A DNA stretch of 64,000 bases from Pectobacterium polaris (GTDB lineage: Bacteria > Pseudomonadota > Gammaproteobacteria > Enterobacterales > Enterobacteriaceae). The notes under the pieces were generated by a model. It did no database searches, was not told the DNA's origin, and saw only the letters and a list, made by a program, of their open reading frames with translations. Within the stretch, counting starts at the first letter, position 1; every line of letters starts with the position of its first letter. The position numbers were made by a program, and so were the translations under genes. The stretch spans positions 3,162,001-3,226,000 of the forward strand of contig NZ_CP017481.1 in the NCBI RefSeq assembly GCF_002307355.1, in the 5' to 3' direction. This document shows positions 28,383 through 39,356 of this stretch, in pieces.

Positions 28383-29137
28383 TTGAGATCGGCAATGTAA
28401 CCAAAGCGTATAATAACGTTAAGGTATTAGATAATGTCACCGCGACGGTGCCCCGCGGTGGCGTCACGTCGATTATCGGCCCGAATGGTGCAGGGAAGTC
28501 GACATTGTTGTCCATCATTAGTCGCCTGCTGGACGCGGATCGCGGACAGGTAAAAGTTAATGGCATGGACGTGATGACCACGCCAAGCGATAAGCTGGCG
28601 ACGTGTTTGTCCGTGTTGCGGCAGGAAAACCAGTTTACCAGCCGCTTAACGGTAGCAGAGCTGGTGGGCTTCGGCCGCTACCCTTATACCAAAGGGCGGC
28701 TGAATGCTGACGATCGTGAACGCATCAGCGCCGCGCTGGCATTCCTCAACCTGACCGAATTGAAAGATCGCTTTTTAGATGAGCTTTCCGGCGGCCAGCG
28801 TCAACGAGCCTATGTCGCGATGGTACTATGTCAGGACACGGAATATGTACTACTGGATGAACCGCTGAATAATCTGGATATGAAGCACGCGGTGGCGATG
28901 ATGAAACAGATTCGCCGTGCGGCCGATGAGCTAGGTAAAACCATCGTGCTGGTTATCCACGATATCAACTTTGCTTCCGCCTATTCGGATTACATTATTG
29001 CGATGCGCAAAGGGCAGATTATCTACACGGGAAAACCGGAAGACATTATGGTGTCCGAGGTGTTGGAAGATATTTTCGATACGGAAGTGGCCATCGAGCA
29101 GGTTCATAATCAGCGTATCGCGGTATATTATCGTTGA
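28379..29137 (+). CDS. Iron-siderophore ABC transporter, ATPase
   Basis: A 252-residue ABC ATPase with Walker A GPNGAGKST (about residues 34-42), Q-loop VLRQENQ, signature [15 protein letters not shown], Walker B YVLLDEPLNNLD and the switch histidine in VLVIHDIN. It starts with GTG at 28379, overlapping the preceding stop (GTGA). The four genes SBP-permease-permease-ATPase follow the Vibrio vctPDGC / Bacillus yclNOPQ pattern. No outer-membrane receptor or siderophore synthesis gene is in the window. Confidence 0.94.
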   Translation: MIEIGNVTKAYNNVKVLDNVTATVPRGGVTSIIGPNGAGKSTLLSIISRLLDADRGQVKVNGMDVMTTPSDKLATCLSVLRQENQFTSRLTVAELVGFGRYPYTKGRLNADDRERISAALAFLNLTELKDRFLDELSGGQRQRAYVAMVLCQDTEYVLLDEPLNNLDMKHAVAMMKQIRRAADELGKTIVLVIHDINFASAYSDYIIAMRKGQIIYTGKPEDIMVSEVLEDIFDTEVAIEQVHNQRIAVYYR

Positions 29138-29266
29138 TGGTTGATGACAGATTATCCGCTCAGCGAGGTGTTTGCGCAAAGGGCGCAAGCACTGCTTGAA
29201 AGACGCTGGGTATAACCTGTATGGTGAATACATAAAAAATTTATGTATGACTTAAGGTAAGGGTAA

Positions 29267-29587
<321 letters not shown>

Positions 29588-29640
29588 CCTGACGCGCCAT
29601 TTCTTATGGTAAACAGCTACGGTAAACGGCTCTGCTGTAA

Positions 29641-29670
29641 AAGGATCGCTTCTGCGGTCCTTTTTCTTTT
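29641..29670 (+). terminator. Intrinsic terminator of tmaR
   Basis: A 9-bp stem (29641-29649 with 29654-29662, one G-U), 4-base loop and a T-rich tail. Confidence 0.88.
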
Positions 29671-29725
29671 TCAGTGCGTCAGGCGCTTAACAAAGCCTGT
29701 TTGCGAGCCTGACTAAAGCAGCACG

Positions 29726-30556
29726 CTAGCGCTCCCTATGGCGAACAAAGCTGGCGGAAAGCCGGTCGAGTAAAATTGCCATCAGCACCACTACCATTCC
29801 ACTTTGTAAACCCAAGCCGATATCAAGCTGCTGAATGCTACTGAGAATGTCATTGCCAAGCCCGCCTGCACCGACCATGGAGGCAATGATCACCATCGAC
29901 ATCGCCATCATAATGGTCTGGTTCACCCCCGCCATGATCGATGGTTGAGCGGCAGGTAACTGTACTTTCCACAGCAGTTGCCACGGCGTACAGCCAAAGG
30001 CGACACCCGCTTCAATGCGGGCAGCATTTACCTGACGGATCCCTAAATCGGTCAGACGTACGACTGGCGGCATGGAGAATAAAATGGTGGCGAAAATACC
30101 GGGCGGTCGACCCAGCCCAAACAAGATCGTCGCGGGAATCAGATAAACAAAGGCGGGCATGGTCTGCATAAAATCCAACAGCGTACGCACTATGCTGCCC
30201 ACTACCGCGCGGCGTGCGCTCCAGATGCCCAGAGGAATACCGAACAGCAGGCTGAAAAACGTGGAAGAGAGCGTCAGCGCGAGAGTGATCGATGCGTGTT
30301 CGCTATATCCGCTATAGATGATGTAGAGCGTGGCAAGCAATGCGAACAGGGCGAACCCTTTTCCGATGCGCCAGAACCCGATACCCACGGACAGGATCAC
30401 CAGTCCCCACGGCGTTAACCATCCTGTGAGCGTCTCCATGCCCCCCGCGAAGGCATCAATACTCGCTGCCAGCGCGTCAAAAAAGCCCCCGCTTTGTGAC
30501 AAGAGTGTGTGGATCGCGCTGTCAATCTGGCGACTAAAATCGAGTGGATAACGCAT
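29726..30556 (-). CDS. choW: Choline/betaine-type ABC transporter, permease
   Basis: A 276-residue permease of the ProW/OpuAB/ChoW family with about seven membrane helices. The coupling region VNAARIEAGVAFGCTPWQLLWKVQLPAAQPSIMAGVNQTIMMAMSMVIIASMVGAGGLG is the EAA-type loop of betaine/choline importers. It lies 9 bases downstream of the ATPase gene. The pairing with choX and betC across the locus favours choline or choline-O-sulfate as substrate rather than proline. Confidence 0.9.
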   Translation of the reverse strand: MRYPLDFSRQIDSAIHTLLSQSGGFFDALAASIDAFAGGMETLTGWLTPWGLVILSVGIGFWRIGKGFALFALLATLYIIYSGYSEHASITLALTLSSTFFSLLFGIPLGIWSARRAVVGSIVRTLLDFMQTMPAFVYLIPATILFGLGRPPGIFATILFSMPPVVRLTDLGIRQVNAARIEAGVAFGCTPWQLLWKVQLPAAQPSIMAGVNQTIMMAMSMVIIASMVGAGGLGNDILSSIQQLDIGLGLQSGMVVVLMAILLDRLSASFVRHRER

Positions 30557-30565
30557 ACATTGACC

Positions 30566-31417
30566 TTATCGGTGCGTTGCCGAGGTATCGGCGTAGCTTT
30601 CCGCATAATTTTCCGCGAGTTGCCAGCGTGAGGTGTCCACGCCGGAGAAAAAATGGCGCACGTAGGGTGTCGCTGGGGTATTGATAAGGGTTTCCGCCTG
30701 ACCGACCTGCACCAGATTGCCCTGTTCCATGATGGCAATGCGTGTTCCCAGCCGTAGCGCTTCTTCCATATCGTGAGTGACAAACACGATGGTGCGTCGC
30801 TGCTGCGCCTGTAATGTCAGCAATAGCGACTGCATTTCCCGACGAATGATGGGGTCCAGCGCGGAAAACGCCTCATCCATTAGCAGCACTGACGGGTTCA
30901 CCACCAGCGCTCTGGCAAGCCCGACACGCTGTTGCATCCCACCGGAAAGCTGGTGGGGATAGTGGCTTGCGACCTGACCGAGCCCGACCTGTTCCAGCAT
31001 GTCCTGTGCTTTCTGATGACGTGCTACACGACTCACTCCGGCGACTTCCAGACCGAATGCCACGTTATCCAATACCGTGCGCTCATCGAAAAGCGCGAAA
31101 GACTGGAAGACCATGCCCATTTTTTGACGACGCAGGGCGATCATTTGGGCGGACGAGAGCGACGCCAGTTCCTGGCCGTCAAATAACACCGAACCGTCAG
31201 TAGGGGGAATTAGAAAATTCAGCGTGCGTAAAAGCGTTGATTTTCCTGAACCTGAAAGGCCAACGATGACAAAAATTTCGCCCGGATAAATTTGCAGATT
31301 AATATTATTCAAGGCATTAACCGACGGTTGCTGTTTAGCGCGAAAAAAAAGACTGCCTTTTTCTTTTCTGGAATAATTTTTATTTATTGCACGCAATTCG
31401 ATAATTGGCTCTGACAT
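30566..31417 (-). CDS. choV: Choline/betaine-type ABC transporter, ATPase
   Basis: A 283-residue ABC ATPase of the ProV/ChoV type. It has Walker [11 protein letters not shown]-loop [16 protein letters not shown], signature [15 protein letters not shown], Walker [21 protein letters not shown] and the switch in [11 protein letters not shown]-terminal CBS domains, present in ProV, are absent, as in ChoV. ATG 31417 is seven bases after AGGTGA; upstream in-frame starts (31423, 31489) are less good. It is first of the choV-choW pair. Confidence 0.9.
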   Translation of the reverse strand: MSEPIIELRAINKNYSRKEKGSLFFRAKQQPSVNALNNINLQIYPGEIFVIVGLSGSGKSTLLRTLNFLIPPTDGSVLFDGQELASLSSAQMIALRRQKMGMVFQSFALFDERTVLDNVAFGLEVAGVSRVARHQKAQDMLEQVGLGQVASHYPHQLSGGMQQRVGLARALVVNPSVLLMDEAFSALDPIIRREMQSLLLTLQAQQRRTIVFVTHDMEEALRLGTRIAIMEQGNLVQVGQAETLINTPATPYVRHFFSGVDTSRWQLAENYAESYADTSATHR

Positions 31418-31527
31418 GGCCATATCACCTATTTTCTGAGAATCATTATACGCTAACCTAAAATAACCAGGCCAAGTTAAAGATTTCATTGCAGAGAATA
31501 GAAGTATTCCGCATTAGTTTAGCGATA

Positions 31528-32451
31528 TTATTGCAATGCACTTTTTTTGAGGTGGAAATTCCATGCCTCATCTAATAACCACGCTTTTACTTTTTCCTGC
31601 TGAGCTGATGACGGTTTTCCACTGGCAGAGATTAAGTAATATCCCCGCTCGGTTCGCATTTCTGGCCCGCAGCGGAAAAGCTGTTTGCTGGCGAGAAACG
31701 AGTCAATTAAGGGGCGCCAGCCGAGGGCAATGCCTTGACCTTCAATCGCGGCCTGAATCACCAGAGAGTAAGCGTTAAACGTACGCGATGCCGTATGCTG
31801 CTGGCTGACAACCTGATGCTGTCGGAACCAGTCTTCCCACGTTAACCAGCGCTGCGGATGCGTTTCTGGCAGTTTTATTAGCGGATATCCCAGTAGTTTG
31901 TCAGGCGAGGCATTGGCTCCGATTTCATCGATAAGATTTTGATTGCAAACGGGAACGACGTCTTCGGGAAACAGGCGCTGCGCCTGCGTACCCGGCCAGT
32001 TTCCGTTGCCAAAATAGATGGCCAGATGGGCGTTGTTGTCGCGGAAGTTGTAGTCGTTGGGCGAGGTGGAAATTTGTACCTCTACACCGGGAATCAGTGC
32101 CTGAATGTCGTTCAGGCGTGGCAGCAGCCAGTAACTGGCGAACCCCATATCGGTATCGATTCGCAATGTGCTCCGCTGGTAGCGCGTGCGTTCCAGTTGT
32201 TCACTGATATCGTTAAGACAAGAGCGAACAATTTGATAAAGCCCATTACCTGATTCGGTGAGTTCTACACCACGGTGACGACGTTCAAATAACGGTGTAT
32301 TCAACAGATTTTCAAGCAGTTGAATGCGCTGACTCACGGCAGGTTGAGAAAGGCTAAGTTCATTTCCCGCTGCGGTAAAATTGCCATGGCGCGCCGCCGC
32401 CTCAAACACTACTAATACTTGTAACGGCGGTAACTGTAATTTATTTGCCAT
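31528..32451 (-). CDS. LysR-family regulator of the choline-sulfate locus
   Basis: A 307-residue LysR-type regulator of the GcvA-like subgroup. The helix-turn-helix is at about 10-65 (LQVLVVFEAAARHGNFTAAGNELSLSQPAVSQRIQLLENLLNTPLF), followed by the effector domain (WLLPRLNDIQALIPGVEVQI...). It is divergent from betC (106 bases apart) and next to choVW, so it is probably the regulator responding to choline-O-sulfate or choline. LysR proteins of this type accompany betC in rhizobia and pseudomonads. Confidence 0.88.
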   Translation of the reverse strand: MANKLQLPPLQVLVVFEAAARHGNFTAAGNELSLSQPAVSQRIQLLENLLNTPLFERRHRGVELTESGNGLYQIVRSCLNDISEQLERTRYQRSTLRIDTDMGFASYWLLPRLNDIQALIPGVEVQISTSPNDYNFRDNNAHLAIYFGNGNWPGTQAQRLFPEDVVPVCNQNLIDEIGANASPDKLLGYPLIKLPETHPQRWLTWEDWFRQHQVVSQQHTASRTFNAYSLVIQAAIEGQGIALGWRPLIDSFLASKQLFRCGPEMRTERGYYLISASGKPSSAQQEKVKAWLLDEAWNFHLKKSALQ

Positions 32452-32557
32452 AACCTGACCTTATCCCATGATAATAAAATACCCCCTTCACAGAATGAAA
32501 GGGGCGTGCGATAAAAATATCACGATTCATTTAATCAATTTTAATTTCTGGTTAATT

Positions 32558-34102
32558 ATGCTTATAAATAAACCGAATATCGTTATTCTCATGGCCGATC
32601 AATTAACGGCATCGGCATTACGAACGTATGGAAATAATGTCAGCCTGACCCCGAATATTGACAGGCTGGCGCGTGAAGGCGTGGTATTTGAATCCGCATA
32701 TTGCAACAGTCCGTTGTGTGCGCCGTCGCGGGCATCATTGATGACGGGCCAGCTCATCTCGCGGAATGCCGTATTCGATAACGCAGCCGAGTTTCACGCC
32801 GATTCGCCGACGTTATGCCACTATCTGCGCGAACAGGGTTACCGTACCTGGCTTTCCGGCAAGATGCATTTCTGCGGCCCCGACCAACTACACGGCTTCG
32901 ATGAGCGGCTGACGACGGATATCTATCCTGCGGATTTTGGCTGGACGCCTGACTGGCGTCATCCCGAGCGGCGTCTGGACTGGTATCACAATATGAGTTC
33001 AGTGCTGGAGGCGGGCGAATGCGTGCGAACCAACCAGCTTGATTTTGATGATGAAGCCCTGTTTTTAGCGCGACAACGGCTGTATGACGCCGCTCGTCGC
33101 CCCGAGGATCAGCCGTTCCTGTTGCTGCTGTCGTTGACGCATCCACACGACCCGTTCGCCATTCCCCGCCGCTATCTCGACCGATTCAACGCCGAGGACA
33201 TCGATTTGCCGAAAACACAGGCTGGCGACGTTGAGGACGATCGCCATTCCACCCGCCTGCGGGCAATGTATCAACTGGAGGAGGGGCTGCTTAGCGAAGA
33301 TGACATTCGCCGGGCGCGTCATGCCTATTACGGCGCGATGGCCTACGTGGATGACTGTTTTGGTGAGATTGTGCGCACGCTGGAAGAAACCGGGCTTGCA
33401 GAAGACACCATTGTTTTTGTGGTTGCCGATCACGGTGAAATGCTGGGCGAACGCGGTCTGTGGTACAAGATGACGTTTTTCGAAAATGCGGTTCGCATTC
33501 CGTTTATTGTGCATAACCCGAAACGCTTCGCGCCGCGTCGTGTCACAGAGAACGTTTCGCTGGTCGATTTGCTGCCCACCCTCTGCGAACTGGCGAGCGG
33601 TGAGGATCGCTCAGCGCAGGCGATTGCGCCGCTGGATGGACGCAGCTTAGTACCGCATCTGCGTGGAGACGTTGGCCCAGATGGTGTATACAGCGAGTAT
33701 CTGGCTGAGGGGGCAATAGGCCCAATGGTGATGATACGGCGTGGGACGTGGAAATACATTCACTCCCTGAGTGAAGCGCCACAGCTGTTTAATCTGCAAG
33801 AAGACCCGGATGAAAAGCGCAATCTTGCGGCAGACAGCGAATATCAGGCTATCGTTCAGGATTTTGTTAAAGAAGTGGCCGAGCGCTGGCAGTTGGACGA
33901 CCTGAATCAACAGGTGCTGGCGAGCCAGCAAAAGAGACTGTTTTTAACCCGTATAGCAGGCCGTGACGCGATTCCTAAATGGGATTTTCAGCCTCATCAG
34001 GCAGCCTCGCAACGCTATATTCGCAACCATCAAACACTGGATGAGCAGGAAGCCTTTGCTCGCTACCCACAGCCGTTAAAAAAACCAATCGGGGAAGAAT
34101 AA
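32558..34102 (+). CDS. betC: Choline-sulfatase
   Basis: A 514-residue sulfatase hydrolysing choline-O-sulfate to choline and sulfate. Cys54 in LCAPSRASLMTG is the C-x-P-S-R motif converted to formylglycine. Metal ligands lie in NIVILMADQ (Asp14) and in VVADHGEMLGERGLWYKMTFFENAVRIPF. The C-terminal extension (about 440-514) is typical of choline sulfatases. I use ATG 32558, which aligns with the family; an in-frame upstream start at 32468 lies in an AT-rich leader. No anaerobic or FGE-type maturase gene is in the window. Its stop overlaps choX by one base. Confidence 0.94.
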   Translation: MLINKPNIVILMADQLTASALRTYGNNVSLTPNIDRLAREGVVFESAYCNSPLCAPSRASLMTGQLISRNAVFDNAAEFHADSPTLCHYLREQGYRTWLSGKMHFCGPDQLHGFDERLTTDIYPADFGWTPDWRHPERRLDWYHNMSSVLEAGECVRTNQLDFDDEALFLARQRLYDAARRPEDQPFLLLLSLTHPHDPFAIPRRYLDRFNAEDIDLPKTQAGDVEDDRHSTRLRAMYQLEEGLLSEDDIRRARHAYYGAMAYVDDCFGEIVRTLEETGLAEDTIVFVVADHGEMLGERGLWYKMTFFENAVRIPFIVHNPKRFAPRRVTENVSLVDLLPTLCELASGEDRSAQAIAPLDGRSLVPHLRGDVGPDGVYSEYLAEGAIGPMVMIRRGTWKYIHSLSEAPQLFNLQEDPDEKRNLAADSEYQAIVQDFVKEVAERWQLDDLNQQVLASQQKRLFLTRIAGRDAIPKWDFQPHQAASQRYIRNHQTLDEQEAFARYPQPLKKPIGEE

Positions 34103-35049
34103 TGAAGCAGAAATCATTGTCGGTATTCATGCTGTTGGCCAGTGCTGCGCTACTGCCTGTGACCAGTTTCGCCGCGGAAGACCCACGCTGTGCGGTGGTT
34201 ACGCAATCCGATCCCGGCTGGACAGACATCGCGGCAACCAACGCCGTGTCTGGCGTGGTGCTCAAGGCGCTGGGCTATCAGCAAAAGGTGCAGAATCTTT
34301 CCGTGGCGCTGGCTTTTCAGGGGCTGAAAACCGGGCAGGTTGATGTGTTTCTCGGTAACTGGATGCCCGCGCAGGAACCGGTTATCAGCAAATATATTGC
34401 GGATGGTTCAATCAAGGTGCTCGGGGCGAATCTCCCGGCCGCTAAATTCACACTGGCGGTGCCGGAATATGTTGCAGAGGCAGGTGTAAAAGACTTTGCC
34501 GATTTACAAAAATACGCCGATAAGTTCGACCACAAAATATACGGTATCGCACCGGGTGCGCCAGCTAACCAAAATATTAAAAAGATGCTGGATAAACAGG
34601 ATTTTGGGCTGCAAGGCTGGAACCTCGTGGAGTCCAGCGAGAGCGGGATGCTCGCGCAGGTGACCCGTGCGACGAGCCGCAATCAGTGGGTCGTTTTCCT
34701 CGGTTGGGAACCGCACGCGATGAATACGCGCTTCAAACTTAAGTATTTAAGTGGTGGGGATGCCTATTTCGGCCCTAACTACGGTAGCGCTACGGTGAAT
34801 ACGGTGACGCGTAAGGATTTCGCCACGCAGTGTCCGAATATTAATCGTTTTTTCAGTCAGTTAACGTTTGATGTCGCGCTGGAGAATGCCATCATTACCC
34901 GCATTCTGGATGATAAACAAACTGCCGAAGAAGCCGCGCGCGCAGAACTGGCGAAGCACCCAGAACGGCTTTCAAGCTGGCTTAACGGCGTAACCAACCG
35001 CGAAGGCCAGCCTGCCGAAGCTGTCGTGAAAAAAGCGCTCGGGATTTAA
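34102..35049 (+). CDS. choX: Choline-binding protein of the ABC transporter
   Basis: A 315-residue periplasmic protein with a signal peptide (MKQKSLSVFMLLASAALLPVTSFAA). It fits ChoX/ProX/OpuAC-type ligand proteins. Aromatic box residues are seen in SDPGWTDIAA, LGNWMPAQEP and FLGWEPHAMN, which in Sinorhizobium ChoX form the cage around the trimethylammonium group. It shares one base with the betC stop, so the two are co-translated. Its permease and ATPase are on the opposite strand. Confidence 0.92.
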   Translation: MKQKSLSVFMLLASAALLPVTSFAAEDPRCAVVTQSDPGWTDIAATNAVSGVVLKALGYQQKVQNLSVALAFQGLKTGQVDVFLGNWMPAQEPVISKYIADGSIKVLGANLPAAKFTLAVPEYVAEAGVKDFADLQKYADKFDHKIYGIAPGAPANQNIKKMLDKQDFGLQGWNLVESSESGMLAQVTRATSRNQWVVFLGWEPHAMNTRFKLKYLSGGDAYFGPNYGSATVNTVTRKDFATQCPNINRFFSQLTFDVALENAIITRILDDKQTAEEAARAELAKHPERLSSWLNGVTNREGQPAEAVVKKALGI

Positions 35050-35088
35050 TGTGGTACGCCGCAGCCAGATTGTTGTCATCGCACCGTC

Positions 35089-35181
35089 TGGGGGAAACGC
35101 AGGAAGCAGAAAATGGAATCAGGCTCACAGCGCGGATGTCATTTACTGACATGTAGCCGTTTTCTTGCGAAGCGTTTCCCC
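35089..35181. repeat. Imperfect inverted repeat before ycaI
   Basis: GGGGGAAACGCAGGAAGCAG at 35089-35108 is an imperfect reverse complement of 35160-35181 (TTTTCTTGCGAAGCGTTTCCCC); GGGGAAACGC/GCGTTTCCCC are the best-paired parts. It lies where ihfB stands in E. coli. Nature unknown. Confidence 0.4.
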
Positions 35182-35296
35182 ACCTGAAATTTTCGTTCTG
35201 TTGCATCAGTTTGAGTTACTGCAACATGCCAGGACGAACCACAGGGAAAGAGGGAAGGGTGTGTTATGGCAAGGGACGATGCTAGTCAAAGGGATG

Positions 35297-37570
35297 ATGT
35301 CCGTAAATAGTCTGGCTTGGGCGAGCGTGCTGGGTATTCTGCCGTTGCTTTTCTTACCGCAGATTCCCGCGCAAATGCTGCTGTGGTGGGGCATTGGGCT
35401 ATCCACCTGCGTGATGCTCGTTGGATATCGTCACGCGGGGATACGTTGTGTGGCGCTGGTTGTCATGAGTTTTTGCTGGGCATCGTTGAATGCTCAAACC
35501 TTACTGCTACAAATCGAGCGCGTTACGCAGGGTCAGGTTAACGCTGTCGTGACGATCAGCAGCATACGATTCAATGAGCATGATGATGATTGGATCACGG
35601 TTCGGCTGGAAGAGATCAATCAGCGCCGGATCTTCCCTCCATTATATGCCCAACTGACCTTATCTCCGGCTATGGAAAACTGGTGTGGTGGTCAACGTTG
35701 GGCAATCACCGCCAGTTTGCGACCCATTCACAGTCGACTCAATGAAGGCGGCTTTGATAGTCAGCGTTGGGCGATAGCCAAACGGCAACCGTTGTCGGGT
35801 CGTGTGCTTACGGCAAAGGCGGTTGATAGTCATTGTGACTTTCGCCAGCGCACGATCGTACAGGCGGAGCGGCAGGTGCAGGGATTAGCGTGGCGTTCTA
35901 TTTTACTGGCGCTGACGTTTGGTGAGATGAAAACGGTTAGCCCGGAACTCAAGGCGCTACTTCAGAATACCGGGACGATGCACCTGATGGCGATCTCTGG
36001 CCTCCATATCGTGCTTGCGGGTCTGGTTGGTTGGGGAATGGCGCGGGCGTTACAGTATGGCTTTCCCGTGCAGTGGATTGGCTATCGCTTCCCATTACTG
36101 ACGAGCGCTGTGGTTGCCTGGGGCTATGTCTGGTTAGCAGGAGGAAATCCGCCTGCTGTGCGATCGGCACTGGCGCTTAGCGTATGGATTTGCCTAAAAG
36201 TGTGGAACGTCAATGGCTCAGCCTGGCAGGTCTGGCTATGGTGTGTCGCGTTGATTCTGGTCAGCGATCCATTGAGCGTACTGTCAGACAGTTTTTGGCT
36301 ATCTTGCCTTGCCGTTGCGTCGCTGATTTTCTGGTTTCAATGGGCACCGCTTCCTCATCGTCTACAGACCCGACGGCGTTGGTTCTGGATGCGCTGGATC
36401 CACCTGCAAACCGGAATCACGCTGCTACTGATGCCCTTGCAGCTTCATATTTTTCACGGTTTCAGTATCACTTCGCTGCCCGCAAATCTTTGGGCTGTGC
36501 CTTTGGTGTCCTTCGTTACCACACCACTCATTTTGCTGGCATTGAGCACGCTGGCATTCGCGCCGCTGAGTGAAATGCTCTGGTGGCTGGCGGATATTTC
36601 GCTACGAGTGGTATTCGCCCCGTTGACGTATCTACAAACGGGGTGGGTGTATCTTGATGCATCGCTGCTGCTCGCGAGCGTCGCGGGCTGGGGCGCGGTT
36701 GTGATATGGCGCTTTAGCTGGTGGCGAATTTATCCCGCGAGTGTCGGTGCTCTGATTGTGGTTTTACTGGTCTTTCGCATAAAGAGTGATGAACCGGATT
36801 GGCGTGTGGACATGTTGGATGTCGGTCATGGTCTGGCGATTGTGATCGAACAGCGTGGGAAAGCGGTGTTATACGACACGGGAAACCGCTGGGAAGGGAG
36901 CGATATGGCGACGCGAGAAATTCTACCTTACCTGCGATGGCGGGGTGTCGACGTGGAAAACATTATCCTGAGCCATAGCCATATGGATCATATTGGGGGG
37001 CTGGAAACGCTACAGCTTGCTTACCCTGAAGCAACGATATATAGCGCGACCAATGCGATGAATCATCGTTCTTGCCAACGCGGCGAACGTTGGCGCTGGC
37101 AAGATCTCACGTTTACCGTGCTGTGGCCGTTGGCGCTCGTAGAACGAGCGGAAAATAACGACTCCTGCGTTATTCGCGTTGATGATGGAAAATACAGTGT
37201 TCTACTGACGGGCGATCTGGAGTCAGATGCGGAAAAGGCATTGATTAGGTTAGATCGCAGTACCCTGCGTGCGAATTTGTTACAAATACCTCACCATGGC
37301 AGTAAGACATCCTCGTCGCCTTCCTTTATTCGTGCGGTTAATGCCGAGTTTGCTATGGCTTCAGCGGCGCGCTATAACCCGTGGCGACTGCCTTCTGTAA
37401 AAATTGTTGAGCGATACCAGCAATACGGTTACTCATGGCTGGATACTGCGTCATTCGGGCAGTTAAGTGCACGTTTTTTCAGCGATTCATGGCACATTCT
37501 GCGGTTCAGGGATCACATATCGCCTCGTTGGTATCATCAGTGGTTTGGCGTAGGACGGTATAATGAGTAA
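35297..37570 (+). CDS. ycaI: ComEC/Rec2-family DNA-uptake-like membrane protein
   Basis: A 757-residue ComEC family protein: an N-terminal OB-like part, the polytopic competence domain ([22 protein letters not shown]...) and a C-terminal metallo-beta-lactamase domain ([23 protein letters not shown]). In competent bacteria it forms the channel for single-stranded DNA; the E. coli homologue is poorly characterised. The start at ATG 35297 aligns residue for residue with E. coli YcaI (GILPLLFLP at position 13). Upstream in-frame starts at 35279, GTG 35261 and TTG 35165 would give longer forms with no family support. ycaI-msbA is the E. coli order; ihfB is not upstream here. Confidence 0.9.
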   Translation: MSVNSLAWASVLGILPLLFLPQIPAQMLLWWGIGLSTCVMLVGYRHAGIRCVALVVMSFCWASLNAQTLLLQIERVTQGQVNAVVTISSIRFNEHDDDWITVRLEEINQRRIFPPLYAQLTLSPAMENWCGGQRWAITASLRPIHSRLNEGGFDSQRWAIAKRQPLSGRVLTAKAVDSHCDFRQRTIVQAERQVQGLAWRSILLALTFGEMKTVSPELKALLQNTGTMHLMAISGLHIVLAGLVGWGMARALQYGFPVQWIGYRFPLLTSAVVAWGYVWLAGGNPPAVRSALALSVWICLKVWNVNGSAWQVWLWCVALILVSDPLSVLSDSFWLSCLAVASLIFWFQWAPLPHRLQTRRRWFWMRWIHLQTGITLLLMPLQLHIFHGFSITSLPANLWAVPLVSFVTTPLILLALSTLAFAPLSEMLWWLADISLRVVFAPLTYLQTGWVYLDASLLLASVAGWGAVVIWRFSWWRIYPASVGALIVVLLVFRIKSDEPDWRVDMLDVGHGLAIVIEQRGKAVLYDTGNRWEGSDMATREILPYLRWRGVDVENIILSHSHMDHIGGLETLQLAYPEATIYSATNAMNHRSCQRGERWRWQDLTFTVLWPLALVERAENNDSCVIRVDDGKYSVLLTGDLESDAEKALIRLDRSTLRANLLQIPHHGSKTSSSPSFIRAVNAEFAMASAARYNPWRLPSVKIVERYQQYGYSWLDTASFGQLSARFFSDSWHILRFRDHISPRWYHQWFGVGRYNE

Positions 37571-37607
37571 AATGGTCGGCTATTTCTTCCCGATTCAGGT
37601 TTACTAC

Positions 37608-39356
37608 ATGCTGAATGATAAAGATCTCTCCACTTGGCAGACCTTTCGTCGCCTCTGGCCGATGATCTCTCCTTTTAAAGCAGGGCTTGCTGTTGCTGCA
37701 ATTGCACTCATCATTAATGCAGCTAGCGATACACTCATGCTCTCTCTGCTTAAACCCTTATTGGATGACGGATTTGGCAAGGCGGAACGTGCCGTATTAA
37801 TCTGGATGCCGCTGGTTGTCATTGGTCTTATGATACTGCGTGGCGTGTCAGGGTTTATATCCAGCTACTGCGTCGCTTGGGTTTCAGGCAAAGTGGTGAT
37901 GAATATGCGCCGCCGTCTCTTCTCCCATATCATGGGCATGCCGGTGTCGTTCTTCGATCAGCAATCAACCGGGACGCTGCTCTCCCGCATCACTTATGAC
38001 TCAGAGCAGGTTGCGGCCTCTGCTTCCGGCGCATTGGTGACGGTCGTCAGGGAAGGGGCATCGATTATCGGCCTGTTCATTCTGATGTTCTACTATAGCT
38101 GGCAGCTGTCCATCATTCTGATTGTGATTGCGCCGATCGTGTCGATCGCTATGCGCGTGGTATCCAAGCGCTTCCGCAATATCAGTAAAAATATGCAGGA
38201 CACGATGGGGCATGTCACCACCAGCACGGAGCAAATGCTAAAAGGCCACAAAGAAGTGCTGATGTTTGGCGGCCAGGACGTTGAGACTAAACGTTTCGAT
38301 CAGGTTAGCAACCGGATGCGTCAACAAGGCATGAAGCTGGTTTCCGCCTCTTCAATTTCCGATCCTATCATTCAGTTAATCGCTTCGCTGGCATTGGCCT
38401 TTGTGCTGTATGCCGCCAGTTTCCCTAGCGTGATGGAAACGCTAACGGCTGGGACAATCACGGTCGTGTTCTCTTCCATGATCGCATTGATGCGCCCGTT
38501 AAAATCACTGACCAACGTGAACGCACAGTTCCAGCGTGGTATGGCCGCGTGCCAGACGCTGTTTGCGATTCTGGATATGGAGCAAGAGCGTGACACCGGT
38601 AAACGGGAAATTGAGCGAGCGAAAGGCGAACTCGAATTCCGTCAGGTGAATTTTGCTTATCCTGGGAAAGAAAATCTGGCGCTGAAGAATATCAATCTGC
38701 ATATTCCAGCAGGAAAAACGGTGGCATTGGTTGGTCGTTCTGGTTCGGGTAAATCAACGATTGCCAGTTTGATCACGCGTTTTTACGATATTCAGTCAGG
38801 TGAGATTCTGCTCGATGGTCACGATCTACGTGAGTATCACCTGTCGTCCTTACGTAATCAGGTGGCACTGGTTTCTCAAAACGTCCATCTGTTCAACGAT
38901 ACGATAGCGAACAACATCGCCTATGCCCGTAATGAGCACTATAGCCGTGAGGAAATTGAGCGTGCGGCGACAATGGCGTATGCGATGGATTTCATCAATA
39001 AGATGGATCACGGTCTGGATACGGTCATTGGTGAAAATGGTGTCATGCTTTCCGGCGGACAACGGCAGCGTATTGCGATTGCCCGTGCGCTGTTGCGGGA
39101 TAGCCCGATCCTGATATTGGATGAGGCGACGTCGGCGCTGGACACGGAATCTGAGCGTGCGATTCAGGCTGCATTAGACGAGCTGCAAAAAGATCGTACT
39201 GCGGTTGTGATTGCACACCGTCTTTCCACGATTGAAAAAGCAGATGAGATTCTGGTGGTTGAAGATGGCAGAATCATTGAGCGTGGTAACCATGCTGCGT
39301 TACTGGCGGCGAACGGTGCTTATGCTCAGTTGCATAGAATGCAGTTTGGCGAATGA
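37608..39356 (+). CDS. msbA: Lipid A flippase MsbA
   Basis: A 582-residue ABC exporter, the E. coli length. It flips core-lipid A across the inner membrane. It has six membrane helices in the first ~330 residues and an ATPase domain with Walker [10 protein letters not shown], signature [16 protein letters not shown], Walker [14 protein letters not shown] and the switch in [11 protein letters not shown] 37608 ([18 protein letters not shown]) matches the E. coli start; the in-frame ATG at 37563 would overlap ycaI. It overlaps lpxK by four bases. Confidence 0.97.
   Translation: MLNDKDLSTWQTFRRLWPMISPFKAGLAVAAIALIINAASDTLMLSLLKPLLDDGFGKAERAVLIWMPLVVIGLMILRGVSGFISSYCVAWVSGKVVMNMRRRLFSHIMGMPVSFFDQQSTGTLLSRITYDSEQVAASASGALVTVVREGASIIGLFILMFYYSWQLSIILIVIAPIVSIAMRVVSKRFRNISKNMQDTMGHVTTSTEQMLKGHKEVLMFGGQDVETKRFDQVSNRMRQQGMKLVSASSISDPIIQLIASLALAFVLYAASFPSVMETLTAGTITVVFSSMIALMRPLKSLTNVNAQFQRGMAACQTLFAILDMEQERDTGKREIERAKGELEFRQVNFAYPGKENLALKNINLHIPAGKTVALVGRSGSGKSTIASLITRFYDIQSGEILLDGHDLREYHLSSLRNQVALVSQNVHLFNDTIANNIAYARNEHYSREEIERAATMAYAMDFINKMDHGLDTVIGENGVMLSGGQRQRIAIARALLRDSPILILDEATSALDTESERAIQAALDELQKDRTAVVIAHRLSTIEKADEILVVEDGRIIERGNHAALLAANGAYAQLHRMQFGE

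Noticed and set aside
35165..35296. Longer ycaI N-terminus from TTG 35165
   Set aside because: Adds 44 residues before the point where E. coli YcaI starts; the repeat-like inverted sequence lies in it; ATG 35297 aligns exactly with the family.
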